From NCBI GenBank assembly GCA_033764055.1, contig JANRJI010000127.1, positions 1-64,000 on the forward strand: DNA of 64,000 nt. Direction: 5' to 3'. Origin of the DNA: Ga0077555 sp033764055 (GTDB taxonomy: Bacteria > Pseudomonadota > Alphaproteobacteria > Rhizobiales > Hyphomicrobiaceae). The notes under the pieces are model-generated. The model was not told where the DNA came from. It ran no database searches and saw only the letters and a program-made list of their open reading frames with translations. Positions 26,165 through 35,169 of the stretch are shown here, piece after piece. Made by a program: the position numbers and the translations under genes. Positions within the stretch are counted from its first letter, which is position 1, and each line of letters begins with the position of its first letter.

Positions 26165-26339
26165 GCCCTCGGCTGGCTGCGGGGCGCGCGACACCGGTCG
26201 ACGGCGAGGATGCAGTGCGACGGGTGCCGCCAGCCGCCATTGCATCCACTGGCTCTTGCCGCCGGCTGCCTCGGCGCACCATCTCTGCTAGAGATGCCGC
26301 CGGGCCACCCCTGGCCGCACCGCTGGAGATCTCACCCGC

Positions 26340-27782
26340 ATGCCCCCGACCGTCGCCATCGTCGGCCGCCCGAACGTCGGCAAGTCGACGCTGTTCAACC
26401 GGCTGACCGGCAAGAGGGCCGCGCTCGTCTCCGATCTACCGGGCCTGACGCGGGACCGCCGCGAGGGCGAGGCCGTGATCGGTGGCAACATGCTCAACGT
26501 GGTCGACACCGCAGGTCTGGAGGAGGCCGCGCCCGACACCATACCGTCGCGCATGCGCGCCCAGAGCGAGCAGGCCATCCGCACGGCCGACCTCGTGCTG
26601 TTCGTCATCGATGCGAGGGACGGCGTAACGGGTGCGGATAAGGCCTTTGCCGAGGTCGCCCGCCGTGCCGGACCGAAAGTGATCCTGGTCGCCAACAAGT
26701 GTGAGGGCAAAGCCGGCACTGGTGGCTTCTACGAGGCCTATGAGCTCGGGCTCGGCGAGCCGGTCGCCATCTCCGCCGAGCACGGCGAGGGCCTGTCCGA
26801 TCTCGAGCACGAGATGTTGCAGGCGCTCGGTCTTCAGGCGAAAGGGATCAGCCGCCGCCGGCGCAGGAGGGCCAGAGACGTCGAGGAGGACGACGCCGCT
26901 GCGCTGGACGCGAGCGAGGAGACCGGCGACGGCCCCGAGACTGCCGCGGCCACCGAGGTTGAGGACGCGACCCGGCCGATCCGCGTCGCCGTCGTCGGCC
27001 GCCCCAACGCCGGCAAATCTACCCTCGTCAACACGATCCTCGGCGAGGAGCGCATGATCACCGGCCCCGAGCCGGGCCTGACGCGCGATTCGATTTCTAC
27101 GGACCTCGCCTGGAAGGGTCGCTCGATCAAGCTGTTCGACACTGCTGGGTTGCGCCGCAAGGCGCGCATCTCCGAGGCGGCCGAGAAGCTGTCCGCCTCC
27201 GATGCCTTGCGCGCCATTCGCTTTGCCGAGGTCGTGGTCCTGCTGATCGACGCAACCCACCCCTTCGAGCAGCAGGATCTCGTCATCGGCAATCGGATTC
27301 TCGAGGAGGGGCGCGCCCTCGTCATCGCGGTCAACAAGTGGGACGCGATCGAGGAGAAGCAGAAGATCCTGAAGGATCTTCGCGAGACGGCCACCGAGAA
27401 ATTCGCGGACGCGGCCGGCGTTGCGTTGGTGCCCGTGTCGGCACTGTCCGGCCGCGGCGTCGACAAGCTGATGCACGCCGTGACCGAGGCCTACGAGACG
27501 TGGAACCGGCGTGTTCCAACCGCGGCTCTGAACCGCTGGCTGCAAGAGGCGCTCGACCGCCACACCCCGCCGGCCGCGAGCGGCCGCCGCATCCGCATCC
27601 GCTATGTCACCCAGCCCTCGAGCCGACCGCCGACGTTCGTCGCCTTCTGCTCGAAGCCCGGCGACCTTCCGCAAGCCTACATCCGGTATCTGGTCAACAG
27701 TCTTCGCGAGACATTCGACATGCCGGGCACCCCGATCCGCTTCGGTCTGCGCAAGGGCGCGAACCCCTACGCCGACAAGTGA
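26340..27782 (+). CDS. der: Ribosome biogenesis GTPase Der (EngA)
   Basis: A 480-residue protein with two tandem GTPase domains and a KH-like C-terminal domain, needed for 50S subunit assembly. Domain 1 has GRPNVGKST (9-17), DTAGLE (56-61) and NKCE (119-122). Domain 2 has GRPNAGKST (220-228), DTAGLR and NKWD. The linker between them (about 170-212) is long, with an RRRRRR run followed by an acidic stretch. The C-terminus contains the family's RYVTQPSSRPPTFVAFCSKP. It is an essential housekeeping gene. Confidence 0.98.
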   Translation: MPPTVAIVGRPNVGKSTLFNRLTGKRAALVSDLPGLTRDRREGEAVIGGNMLNVVDTAGLEEAAPDTIPSRMRAQSEQAIRTADLVLFVIDARDGVTGADKAFAEVARRAGPKVILVANKCEGKAGTGGFYEAYELGLGEPVAISAEHGEGLSDLEHEMLQALGLQAKGISRRRRRRARDVEEDDAAALDASEETGDGPETAAATEVEDATRPIRVAVVGRPNAGKSTLVNTILGEERMITGPEPGLTRDSISTDLAWKGRSIKLFDTAGLRRKARISEAAEKLSASDALRAIRFAEVVVLLIDATHPFEQQDLVIGNRILEEGRALVIAVNKWDAIEEKQKILKDLRETATEKFADAAGVALVPVSALSGRGVDKLMHAVTEAYETWNRRVPTAALNRWLQEALDRHTPPAASGRRIRIRYVTQPSSRPPTFVAFCSKPGDLPQAYIRYLVNSLRETFDMPGTPIRFGLRKGANPYADK

Positions 27783-27909
27783 CGCGCACTCCTGTCTCCG
27801 GCGCGACACATGGGCTCGTCATTCACGTTCATGCGCGATCCGTCTCTGGCGGACGATCCTGTCCGACCGCTAAAGTCGTGGTCGTTCCAACAGTGGCGAG
27901 GCAACTTCC

Positions 27910-28209
27910 ATGATCGTGTCGGCGCGGCGCACCTCGAAGCACCTCCATCTTCTGCTCGTGGCCGCGGCCTCGACGACGATGCACTCCGCGGCAGTCGGGA
28001 CGGCGACGGCTCAGTCGAAGGCGGCGACGTACCCGCCAGAGGTCGAGGCTCAGTGCACCGACGACTATTTCCGTCACTGCTCGACCTACGAGCTCGGCTC
28101 CGACGCCCTGCGTCGCTGCATGGAGGCCAAGGGGCGCAACCTGTCGCCCAATTGCCAGCAGGCCCTGAAAGACGCGGGCTACGTCAAGACGAGCCGGAGC
28201 AAGAGGTAG
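27910..28209 (+). CDS. Small secreted four-cysteine protein
   Basis: A 99-residue protein with an N-terminal export signal (about residues 10-34, ending TATAQ) and a mature domain of about 60 residues. It has four cysteines at 49, 57, 70 and 82 in the pattern CTDDYFRHC and CMEAKGRNLSPNC. The spacing suggests two disulfides in a helical hairpin, seen in many short alphaproteobacterial periplasmic proteins with CMEA-type motifs. No function is known to me. Confidence 0.7.
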   Translation: MIVSARRTSKHLHLLLVAAASTTMHSAAVGTATAQSKAATYPPEVEAQCTDDYFRHCSTYELGSDALRRCMEAKGRNLSPNCQQALKDAGYVKTSRSKR

Positions 28210-28342
28210 CAAACTGCGAGATCCGGTGCTCGGCCGGCAATGTCGGCTACTCGCATCCGGCGCCGCACCATTGCGCATTGTCTATGGTCGCGTCGGTGTG
28301 CTCGTATGGGGCCAATCATCAACGCGACCGGAGGCACGCCCC

Positions 28343-29383
28343 ATGAAGCTCGGACTGCTGCTGCGCTATAGCGGCGAGACTGGAGGCCCGGACATCGACC
28401 TCGTGCTCGAGGCCGAGAAGCTCGGCTACGAGTCGGTCTGGCAGGGTGAATCCTACGGCATCGACAGCGTCTCGCCCATCGCGTGGACACTGTCGCGCAC
28501 GAGCCGCATCAAGGCCGGCACCGGCATCATGCAGATCCCGGCGCGTACGCCCGCCTGCACGGCAATGACGGCCATGACGCTCGCCGCCATGTCGAACGGC
28601 CGCTTCCATTTGGGTCTCGGCCCGTCTGGTCCCCAGGTGGTCGAGGGCTGGCACGGCGTCGCCTACGGCAAGCCGCTGGCGCGCATGAAGGAATACGTCG
28701 AGATCCTGCGCAAGATCTTCGCCCGCGAGGACGCGCTGCAGCACAAGAGCGAGCACTACGAGATCCCGTACACGGGGCCCGGCGCCACCGGGCTCGGCAA
28801 GCCGCTGAAGACGATCCTGAAGCCGAACCGCGACATCCGCATCTATACGGCTGCCATCGCTCCCGCCGGGCTGCGCACTGCCGGCGAGGTTGCAGACGGC
28901 GTGCAACCGATCTTCATGAGTCCGGAGAAGGCGGACATCATTACAAAGCCCGTCCTCGAGGGCATGGCGCTGGCCGCCCGCCCGCAGACGCTCGAGAATT
29001 TCGACATCACGCCGTTTGTCAAGGTCGCCATGGGCGACGACCTCGATAAGTGCCGCGACCAGCTCCGTCCGGAGGTGGCCCTCTATGTGGGCGGCATGGG
29101 TGCGCGCGAGAAGAACTTCTATAACGATTACGCCAAGCGCCTCGGCTACGAGGACGCTGCCGTCGAGATCCAGGATGCCTTCCTGGGTGGCCGGCGCAAG
29201 GACGCCATGGCTGCCATCCCGGACAAGATGATCGACGAGCTCTTTCTCGTCGGCAATGCGGACCGGATCACGGGCCGCCTGAAGGAATGGAAGGCGGCCG
29301 CCAAGGGCAACAAGGTTGGCACCATGCTTCTCAGTGGCGCCAACCGCGAGATCCTGCGCTTGGCGGCCGAGGCCGTCGCCTGA
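28343..29383 (+). CDS. LLM-class flavin/F420-dependent oxidoreductase
   Basis: A 346-residue luciferase-like TIM-barrel oxidoreductase. It starts MKLGLLLRYSGETGGPDIDL and carries GIMQIPARTPACTAMTAMTL, GRFHLGLGPSGPQVVEGWHG and the later IYTAAIAPAGLRTAGEVADG, features of the family that binds FMN or coenzyme F420. The ATG at 28343 has GGAGG 8-9 nt upstream. The substrate is unknown. It is intact, unlike the distant relative at 11671-12526. Confidence 0.85.
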   Translation: MKLGLLLRYSGETGGPDIDLVLEAEKLGYESVWQGESYGIDSVSPIAWTLSRTSRIKAGTGIMQIPARTPACTAMTAMTLAAMSNGRFHLGLGPSGPQVVEGWHGVAYGKPLARMKEYVEILRKIFAREDALQHKSEHYEIPYTGPGATGLGKPLKTILKPNRDIRIYTAAIAPAGLRTAGEVADGVQPIFMSPEKADIITKPVLEGMALAARPQTLENFDITPFVKVAMGDDLDKCRDQLRPEVALYVGGMGAREKNFYNDYAKRLGYEDAAVEIQDAFLGGRRKDAMAAIPDKMIDELFLVGNADRITGRLKEWKAAAKGNKVGTMLLSGANREILRLAAEAVA

Positions 29384-29536
29384 AGAGTCGCCGGCACGGA
29401 GCTGCAGTCCGGCCGGTTGAGCGCGATCGCGCTGTGGGAAGAGGGACGACCGCACGGTGCACTTAACCGTTGTGCGGAGCTTTCGTACGCCCTATTTCAG
29501 CCTCTGAAATCCTGAGCGCTGAAGGCGGATTAATCC

Positions 29537-30760
29537 ATGGGGACGAACGGGGCCGGCACCGGCTCGAACGCCAAGCAGAGTGCCCTCGCCTTCTTTCAGA
29601 GCGAGGCGGCGGGCGGCATTCTGATGATGATCGCAGCGGCCGCGGCGCTGGTCATCAGCAATTCGGCGTGGGCGCCCTTCTACCAGTGGCTGCTGGACGT
29701 ACCCGTCTCGGTCCGGATTGGGGAGCTGGCGCTCGACAAGCCGCTGCTGCACTGGATCAACGACGGCCTGATGGCTGTCTTCTTCTGCCTCGTTGCTCTC
29801 GAGATCAAGCGCGAGATTGTGGCCGGCGAGCTCTCGACCCGGGAGCAGGCATCGCTTCCGGCACTCGCCGCCCTGGGCGGCATGGCGATGCCGGCCCTGA
29901 TCTACTGGGCGTTGAACCAGGGCGATCAAACCGCCTTGCGGGGCTGGGCGATCCCAACCGCAACCGACATCGCCTTCGCAGTCACCGTACTGTCTCTGAT
30001 CGGCCGGGGCGTACCACCCGCCCTGAAGGTGTTCCTGCTGGCGCTCGCAATCATCGACGATCTGGGCGCGATCGTCATCATCGCCCTGTTCTATACGGCC
30101 AAGCTGTCGGGACTGGCGCTTGCGCTGGCTGCCGTCGGCGTCGCCATCCTCGTGCTCCTCAACCTGCGCGGCACTCGCGTCATAGCCGCCTACGTCGTGA
30201 CCGGCGTCTTCGTCTGGATCTGCGTCCTGAAGTCCGGCATCCACGCGACACTTGCCGGGGTTCTGCTCGGACTTGCCATCCCATTGCGGACCGACGATGC
30301 CGGAAGCGAGGGCTCGCCACTCCTCCGCCTGGAAGGCATGCTCCATCCCTGGGTCGCGTTCGGCGTGCTGCCCCTGTTCGGGTTTGCAAATGCCGGTGTA
30401 TCCCTCGCGGGGCTGAGCCTCGCCAGCCTGGCTCACCCGGTCACGCTGGGCATCGCGCTCGGCCTCGTCATCGGCAAGCCGGTGGGCATTGTGCTGGCAT
30501 GCTGGCTCGCCGACCGCAGCCGCCTCAGCGCCCTGCCGAATGATACGACCTGGCAGCAGCTGATCGGTGCATCGATGTTGGCCGGCATCGGCTTCACGAT
30601 GAGCCTGTTCATCGGGATCCTGGCCTTCGACGAGGCAGCTTTTGCCACCCCCGTCCGCGTCGGTGTTCTGGCCGGCTCCCTCGTCTCGGCGATCGCTGGC
30701 TACATCGTCTTGACCCGCGCAGCGCCGTCCGCCTCGCCAGCCAAGGAGTCGACGCCATGA
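29537..30760 (+). CDS. nhaA: Na+/H+ antiporter NhaA
   Basis: A 407-residue inner-membrane antiporter that exports Na+ or Li+ in exchange for protons, mainly at alkaline pH. NhaA hallmarks are MAVFFCLVALEIKREIVAGE, the helix IPTATDIAFAVTVLSLIG and the adjacent aspartate pair in LAIIDDLGAIVIIALFY. About twelve helices are present. The stop overlaps the start of a beta-carbonic anhydrase gene, so the two are translationally coupled. Confidence 0.96.
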   Translation: MGTNGAGTGSNAKQSALAFFQSEAAGGILMMIAAAAALVISNSAWAPFYQWLLDVPVSVRIGELALDKPLLHWINDGLMAVFFCLVALEIKREIVAGELSTREQASLPALAALGGMAMPALIYWALNQGDQTALRGWAIPTATDIAFAVTVLSLIGRGVPPALKVFLLALAIIDDLGAIVIIALFYTAKLSGLALALAAVGVAILVLLNLRGTRVIAAYVVTGVFVWICVLKSGIHATLAGVLLGLAIPLRTDDAGSEGSPLLRLEGMLHPWVAFGVLPLFGFANAGVSLAGLSLASLAHPVTLGIALGLVIGKPVGIVLACWLADRSRLSALPNDTTWQQLIGASMLAGIGFTMSLFIGILAFDEAAFATPVRVGVLAGSLVSAIAGYIVLTRAAPSASPAKESTP

Positions 30761-31395
30761 GCCTTCTTCCCGACCAGCTCGCCGATCGCTACCGGCGATT
30801 TCGTTTCCGGCACTACGCGCCCAACCAGCACCGCTACGAGGAGCTGGCGGAGCACGGCCAGGCGCCAGAGGTGATGGTAGTGTCGTGCTGCGACAGCCGC
30901 GTCGATCCCGAGACCATCTTCTCGGCCATGCCCGGCGAGCTGTTCGTGGTGCGCAACGTGGCCAACCTAGTGCCGCCGTTCGAGACCACCGGCAAGTTTC
31001 ATGGCGTCTCGGCAGCACTGGAGTTCGCTGCTCTCAACCTGCGCGTCCGCCATATCATGGTCATCGGTCATTCCGGTTGCGGCGGCATCCGCACCTGTCT
31101 CGAGCGCGACGCCGCCCGCCAGACAGAAGCGCAATTCATCTCCAACTGGATGTCGATGCTGGATGCAGCACGCGACGAGGTCCGCCGCGAGCTTGCAAAC
31201 CGCCCCATCGCCGAGATGACCGCGGCGCTCGAGCGTGCCGGCGTCAAGGCCTCGCTCGCCAACCTGCGCACGTTCCCCTGCATCCAGACGCTGGAGGGCC
31301 GCGGTCGCGTCGCCCTGCATGGTGCCCACTTCGACATCGCGTCGGGCGCATTGACAGTGCTGAACGAAGGAACGGGCACCTTCGTCGAAGTATGA
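30757..31395 (+). CDS. Beta-class carbonic anhydrase
   Basis: A 212-residue zinc enzyme interconverting CO2 and bicarbonate. The zinc ligands are Cys44 and Asp46 in CCDSR (44-48), His105 and Cys108 in HSGCGG. SDxR-type chemistry and the length match the beta class, and no signal peptide is present, so it is cytoplasmic. The ATG overlaps the nhaA stop (ATGA), pointing to joint pH or bicarbonate homeostasis with the antiporter. Confidence 0.93.
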   Translation: MSLLPDQLADRYRRFRFRHYAPNQHRYEELAEHGQAPEVMVVSCCDSRVDPETIFSAMPGELFVVRNVANLVPPFETTGKFHGVSAALEFAALNLRVRHIMVIGHSGCGGIRTCLERDAARQTEAQFISNWMSMLDAARDEVRRELANRPIAEMTAALERAGVKASLANLRTFPCIQTLEGRGRVALHGAHFDIASGALTVLNEGTGTFVEV

Positions 31396-31647
31396 TTGTC
31401 AGGCGCGCCGGATGATCGAAACGAGGATCGGACACTCGCGGGCCGGAGCACGGCGACCCGTTCGATCGGGGCCTCCGGCGGCGGTCGCCGTCAACAGGCT
31501 CGCCTCCCGGTGCGGGACGACCAACCGCTCCCGATCTCAACCACGGTCGGCCCAGCGGCTAGTCGGACACCCTTGAGCCAGGCGACCACTTGTCGGCCAC
31601 CGAAATCCGGGCCACAACCGTAGGCCTAGAAACGGAGGGAGGACACG

Positions 31648-32652
31648 ATGACGGTGTTTAAATGGGCCTTGTCCGGCGTGCTTGCGATCGCCGGGCTTGC
31701 GACCGGCGCACGTGCAGAGGTGAGCGAGGTGGTCATCGCCCAGCAGTTCGGCGCGGTCTACCTGCCGGCCATGGTCATGGAGCATGTCAAGCTGGTCGAG
31801 AAGCATCTCGCCGCCGCCGGCATGAGTGACGTCAAGGTCAAGTGGGCAAAGCTCGGCGGGCCAGCGGCCATCAATGACGCCACGCTTGCCGGCAGCCTGC
31901 ATTTCGCCTGCCAGGGTATTCCCTCGCTCGCTGTCATCGCTGATCGCACCAAGGGCAACATTGGCGTCAAGTCGCTCGGCTCGATGGTCAACGCCAACAT
32001 CTGGCTCAACACCCGCAACCCGACGGTCAAATCATTGAAGGACTTCGGCGACAAGGATCGGATCGCCGTGCCTTCGCTCAAGGTGTCGACCCAGGCGATC
32101 ATGTTGCACATCGCCGCCCAGGACCTGTGGGGCAAGGGCAATCACGCCAAGATCGACCATCTGGTGGTCGCGGTGCCGCATCCCGATGCACTGGCAGCGG
32201 TGACCAATCCTTCGCACGAGCTCAACTCCCATTTCGCCACGACCCCTTTTCACGAGGGCGAGATGAAAGCCGGTCTGAGGACGGTCACCACGGCCTACGA
32301 GATCATGGGTGGGCCGAACACGGGCCTCACGTTCACATCGAGCGAGAAGTTCCGGAAGGAGAATCCGAAAGTCTTCGCGGCGGTGTCCAAGGCGTTCGAC
32401 GAGTCCTTCGAGTGGATCAATTCCGACAAGCGGCGGGCGGCCAAGACGTACATCGAGATGACCAAGGAGAAGCGCCTGACGGAGGACGAGCTCACTGCGG
32501 TCATGAATACCAAGGACCTCGAGTACACCAAGGTTCCCAGCCGGGTGATGAAGATGTTGGACTTTCTCCATGGCATCGGATCGCTGAAGAGCAAGCCGGA
32601 GTCGTGGAAGGATCCGTTCTTCCCGGAGGTGCACGCTCTGCCCGGCAGCTGA
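31648..32652 (+). CDS. ABC transporter substrate-binding protein (SsuA/TauA type)
   Basis: A 334-residue periplasmic protein with a signal peptide (about residues 1-23, ending ATGARA) and an NMT1/SsuA-like fold. Typical segments are VVIAQQFGAVYLPAMVMEHVKLVEKHL and the loop ACQGIPSLAVIADRTKGNIG. The ATG has a strong GGAGGGAGG site. It heads a three-gene cassette with its ATPase and permease. Family members bind sulfonates, nitrate, pyrimidine precursors or other small molecules; the ligand here is not evident. Confidence 0.88.
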   Translation: MTVFKWALSGVLAIAGLATGARAEVSEVVIAQQFGAVYLPAMVMEHVKLVEKHLAAAGMSDVKVKWAKLGGPAAINDATLAGSLHFACQGIPSLAVIADRTKGNIGVKSLGSMVNANIWLNTRNPTVKSLKDFGDKDRIAVPSLKVSTQAIMLHIAAQDLWGKGNHAKIDHLVVAVPHPDALAAVTNPSHELNSHFATTPFHEGEMKAGLRTVTTAYEIMGGPNTGLTFTSSEKFRKENPKVFAAVSKAFDESFEWINSDKRRAAKTYIEMTKEKRLTEDELTAVMNTKDLEYTKVPSRVMKMLDFLHGIGSLKSKPESWKDPFFPEVHALPGS

Positions 32653-32758
32653 TCCACGTCGCCGGGAGCGCCGCCTCGCCGACCGGGATGGCGCTCCCCG
32701 AGTGAACAACGAGGCATCGCCCGGTCCGCAGGAGCAATGCCCATAAGAAGGGAACGCC

Positions 32759-33556
32759 GTGAACCAGATGCCTCAAGCTCCAGTGCCGCTGCTCCAGGTG
32801 AACGGCGTAACGCTGCAGTACAAGACCCGTGAGCACCTCGTCACCGCCACCTATCGGGTGAGCTTCGACGTGCTCCCATCCGACCGGTTCGTTCTGCTGG
32901 GACCATCCGGCTGCGGGAAGTCGACCCTGCTGAAGGCGGTCGGCGGCTACATGGCCCCGACCGAGGGCAGCCTGAAGCTGAAAGGGCAAGTCATCCGAAA
33001 GCCCGGCCCCGATCGTTGCATGGTGTTCCAGGAGTTCGATCAGTTGCTCCCCTGGAAGACGGTCAAGCGCAACGTCATGTTCGGGCTCGAGGCCTCCGGC
33101 AAGCTCCGCGGCAAGGAAGCCGAGGACAAGGCGATGCAGTACATCGAGAAGGTCAACCTCACGAAGTTCGCCAACAGCTACCCGCACACGCTCTCAGGCG
33201 GCATGAAGCAACGCGTCGCCATCGCCCGCGCCATGGCGATGGAGCCCGACATCCTGCTGATGGACGAGCCGTTCGCCGCGCTCGACGCGCTGACCCGGCG
33301 CAAGATGCAGGACGAGCTCCTCCAGCTCTGGTCGGACACCCGCTTCACGGTGCTCTTCGTCACCCACTCGATTCCCGAGGCTGTATTGATCGGCAATCGC
33401 ATCCTGCTGCTTTCGCCGCACCCGGGGCAGGTCAAGGCCGAGATGAACAGCGATGGGACCGATCCCGTCGACTCCGCCGGCTCGAAGCTGTCGGACCGCA
33501 TCCATGAAATGCTGTTCGCCGAGCAGGTCGAGGAAACGGGAGCGCACGTATCATGA
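32759..33556 (+). CDS. ABC transporter ATP-binding protein (SsuB/TauB type)
   Basis: A 265-residue cytoplasmic ATPase. Walker A is GPSGCGKST (48-56), the Q-loop region reads MVFQEFDQLLPWKT, the signature is LSGGMKQR (145-152) and Walker B LLMDEP (166-171), with H-loop FVTHSIPEA. The start is a GTG with AAGGGA upstream. Its stop overlaps the permease start. It energises the transporter fed by the binding protein encoded at 31648-32652. Confidence 0.94.
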   Translation: MNQMPQAPVPLLQVNGVTLQYKTREHLVTATYRVSFDVLPSDRFVLLGPSGCGKSTLLKAVGGYMAPTEGSLKLKGQVIRKPGPDRCMVFQEFDQLLPWKTVKRNVMFGLEASGKLRGKEAEDKAMQYIEKVNLTKFANSYPHTLSGGMKQRVAIARAMAMEPDILLMDEPFAALDALTRRKMQDELLQLWSDTRFTVLFVTHSIPEAVLIGNRILLLSPHPGQVKAEMNSDGTDPVDSAGSKLSDRIHEMLFAEQVEETGAHVS

Positions 33557-34440
33557 GCCAGGCGACACCTGCGACCGGCGTCCACAACCACCGTCCCGAG
33601 TTCGTGCTTCAGGGCGAGCTGACGAAAGAGTTCGGGGTCGTCGAGAAGCCACTGACACCGTGGGAGAAAGCCTATAACAACGGCGCGATCCGCAAGTGCT
33701 TCCTCCTGATCGCGCTCGGCATCATCTGGCAATTGTATGCGGTGCAGCTGAACAATCCGCTGATCGTCCCCACTCTGACCGACACGCTGGGGGCGTTCTG
33801 GGATGCGATCGCGAGGGGTGAGCTGCCGGATCGTGCCGCCACCTCGATCCGTCTCCTGCTCCAGGGCTTTTCGATCGGTCTGGGACTGGCTCTCGTGTTC
33901 ACCATGGCCGCCATCACCACGCGCCTCGGCAACGATCTTCTCGAGACGCTCACGTCGATGTTCAATCCCTTGCCGGCCATCGCCCTGCTGCCGTTGGCGC
34001 TGATCTGGTTCGGCCTCGGCGACAACAGCATCATCTTCGTCGTGGTCCACTCGGTGTTGTGGGCCGTTGCCCTGAACACGCATTCGGGGTTCCGCTCGGT
34101 GTCGAACACGTTGCGCATGGTCGGCCACAATTACGGCCTCACCGGCATCAGCTTCGTGACCAGGGTTTTGATCCCTGCGGCCTTCCCCTCGATCCTGACA
34201 GGCCTCAAAATCGGCTGGGCCTTCGCTTGGCGAACGCTGATCGCCGCCGAGTTGGTCTATGGCGCGGCCTCCGGCAAGGGCGGCCTCGGCTGGTTCATCT
34301 ATGAATCGAAGAACCAGCTCGAGATCCCCTCCGTGTTCGCCGGCCTGTTCACGGTCATCATGATCGGCCTGCTGGTCGAGAACATCATTTTCCGCAGCAT
34401 AGAGGCCCGCACCGTCCGCAGGTGGGGAATGCAGGCCTGA
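33553..34440 (+). CDS. ABC transporter permease (SsuC/TauC type)
   Basis: A 295-residue inner-membrane protein with about six membrane helices. The permease EAA loop is recognisable near GHNYGLTGISFVTRVLIPAAFPSILTGLKIG (split: GHNYGLTGISFV then LIPAAFPSILTGLKIGW), followed by WRTLIAAELVYG. It is coupled to the ATPase gene by an ATGA overlap. It is the last gene of the cassette. Confidence 0.92.
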   Translation: MSQATPATGVHNHRPEFVLQGELTKEFGVVEKPLTPWEKAYNNGAIRKCFLLIALGIIWQLYAVQLNNPLIVPTLTDTLGAFWDAIARGELPDRAATSIRLLLQGFSIGLGLALVFTMAAITTRLGNDLLETLTSMFNPLPAIALLPLALIWFGLGDNSIIFVVVHSVLWAVALNTHSGFRSVSNTLRMVGHNYGLTGISFVTRVLIPAAFPSILTGLKIGWAFAWRTLIAAELVYGAASGKGGLGWFIYESKNQLEIPSVFAGLFTVIMIGLLVENIIFRSIEARTVRRWGMQA

Positions 34441-34476
34441 CGCTTCGTCGCGGGGATGTCGCCGGGCTTGCTCGTT

Positions 34477-34508
34477 AAAAAAGAGGCCGGCCCGTGAGGG
34501 CCGGCCTC
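34477..34508 (-). terminator. Rho-independent terminator of the mini-gene operon
   Basis: A perfect 11-bp stem (34483-34493 with 34498-34508) with a 4-nt loop is followed on the minus strand by six T residues (A-run at 34477-34482 on the plus strand). It lies 54 nt after the stop of the second mini-gene, and its orientation supports that operon being real. It may also stop plus-strand transcription from the ABC cassette, though without a T-run on that side. Confidence 0.85.
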
Positions 34509-34561
34509 AGTGCGACAGAAGGCGGTTGCAAGTCGGGGAGAACGTCGCCTCCTGTCGGATC

Positions 34562-34789
34562 TCAGCAATGACGAGCTGCGAGACCGGCGGCACCCGGCGC
34601 GGCCCGACTGGCGGGCGCCCGGCAGCCGATGCCAGCGTCCCCGTTCGCCTCCCGACTTTCCGGTCGACCGAAAATGCCCTGCAACAGGGCCCAGAATGCA
34701 GCGGACCGCTCGCGTCGGCCCCGGTCGATCGCCGCCTGGATCTGCGCGTGGCTGACGCTCGGGAACATCGATCTGTCGAATGCGCTCAT
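34562..34789 (-). CDS. Small RGRxERSxAF protein, paralogue of the adjacent mini-gene
   Basis: A 75-residue cytoplasmic protein. Its core AQIQAAIDRGRRERSAAFWA (residues 15-34) matches the core of the mini-gene just upstream. The C-terminal half is Ala/Arg-rich. The ATG at 34787-34789 has GAGGAC about 8 nt upstream, and a strong terminator follows the gene. Short proteins of this style occur near DUF1127 genes in Rhizobiales, but I cannot name the family or function. It lies divergent from a LysR regulator. Confidence 0.6.
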   Translation of the reverse strand: MSAFDRSMFPSVSHAQIQAAIDRGRRERSAAFWALLQGIFGRPESREANGDAGIGCRAPASRAAPGAAGLAARHC

Positions 34790-34860
34790 CGTCTTTGTCC
34801 TCAGCTCATGATCGTCTCGGCCCGGCGGGTATTCCCGCTCGGGACCCTCCTTGTGGCCGT

Positions 34861-35049
34861 TCAGTATGGCACCGGCATCGTCCGGTGATCGGCCGCTGCT
34901 GTTTCCGTCGAGCCGAGACGCATCGCCCCGCTCAACCAGCGCGCCATCACGCCCATCGCGGCGTGGAAGGCGCGCGACCGCTCGAGGCGACCGCGTGCGA
35001 CGCCTGCCTCGACATCGGCCCGCGTCACGCCGTTTGATTGAATGCTCAT
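34861..35049 (-). CDS. Small RGRxERSxAF protein
   Basis: A 62-residue cytoplasmic protein whose core (ADVEAGVARGRLERSRAFHA, residues 11-30) aligns with the next mini-gene. The remainder is short, with one amphipathic or hydrophobic helix (AMGVMARWLSG). The ATG at 35047-35049 has a GGAGA site 6 nt upstream. It starts 120 nt from the divergent LysR gene, so both may share one regulatory region. No function is known to me. Confidence 0.6.
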   Translation of the reverse strand: MSIQSNGVTRADVEAGVARGRLERSRAFHAAMGVMARWLSGAMRLGSTETAAADHRTMPVPY

Positions 35050-35169
35050 GTCATTTCTCCGCTCTGTTGGCCGTTGACCGGCGCTGTTCGATGGTTGAGA
35101 GATATGGCGGATGAAGCGCCGCTACAAACGATGAATCCTTGGGATTTGCGTTAGAAAAGCTCAATCATC

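Noticed and set aside
29492..31018. A 508-codon open frame on the minus strand opposite nhaA
   Set aside because: Antisense shadow of a membrane protein gene; hydrophilic, His/Gln/Asp-rich product with no ribosome site or family features.
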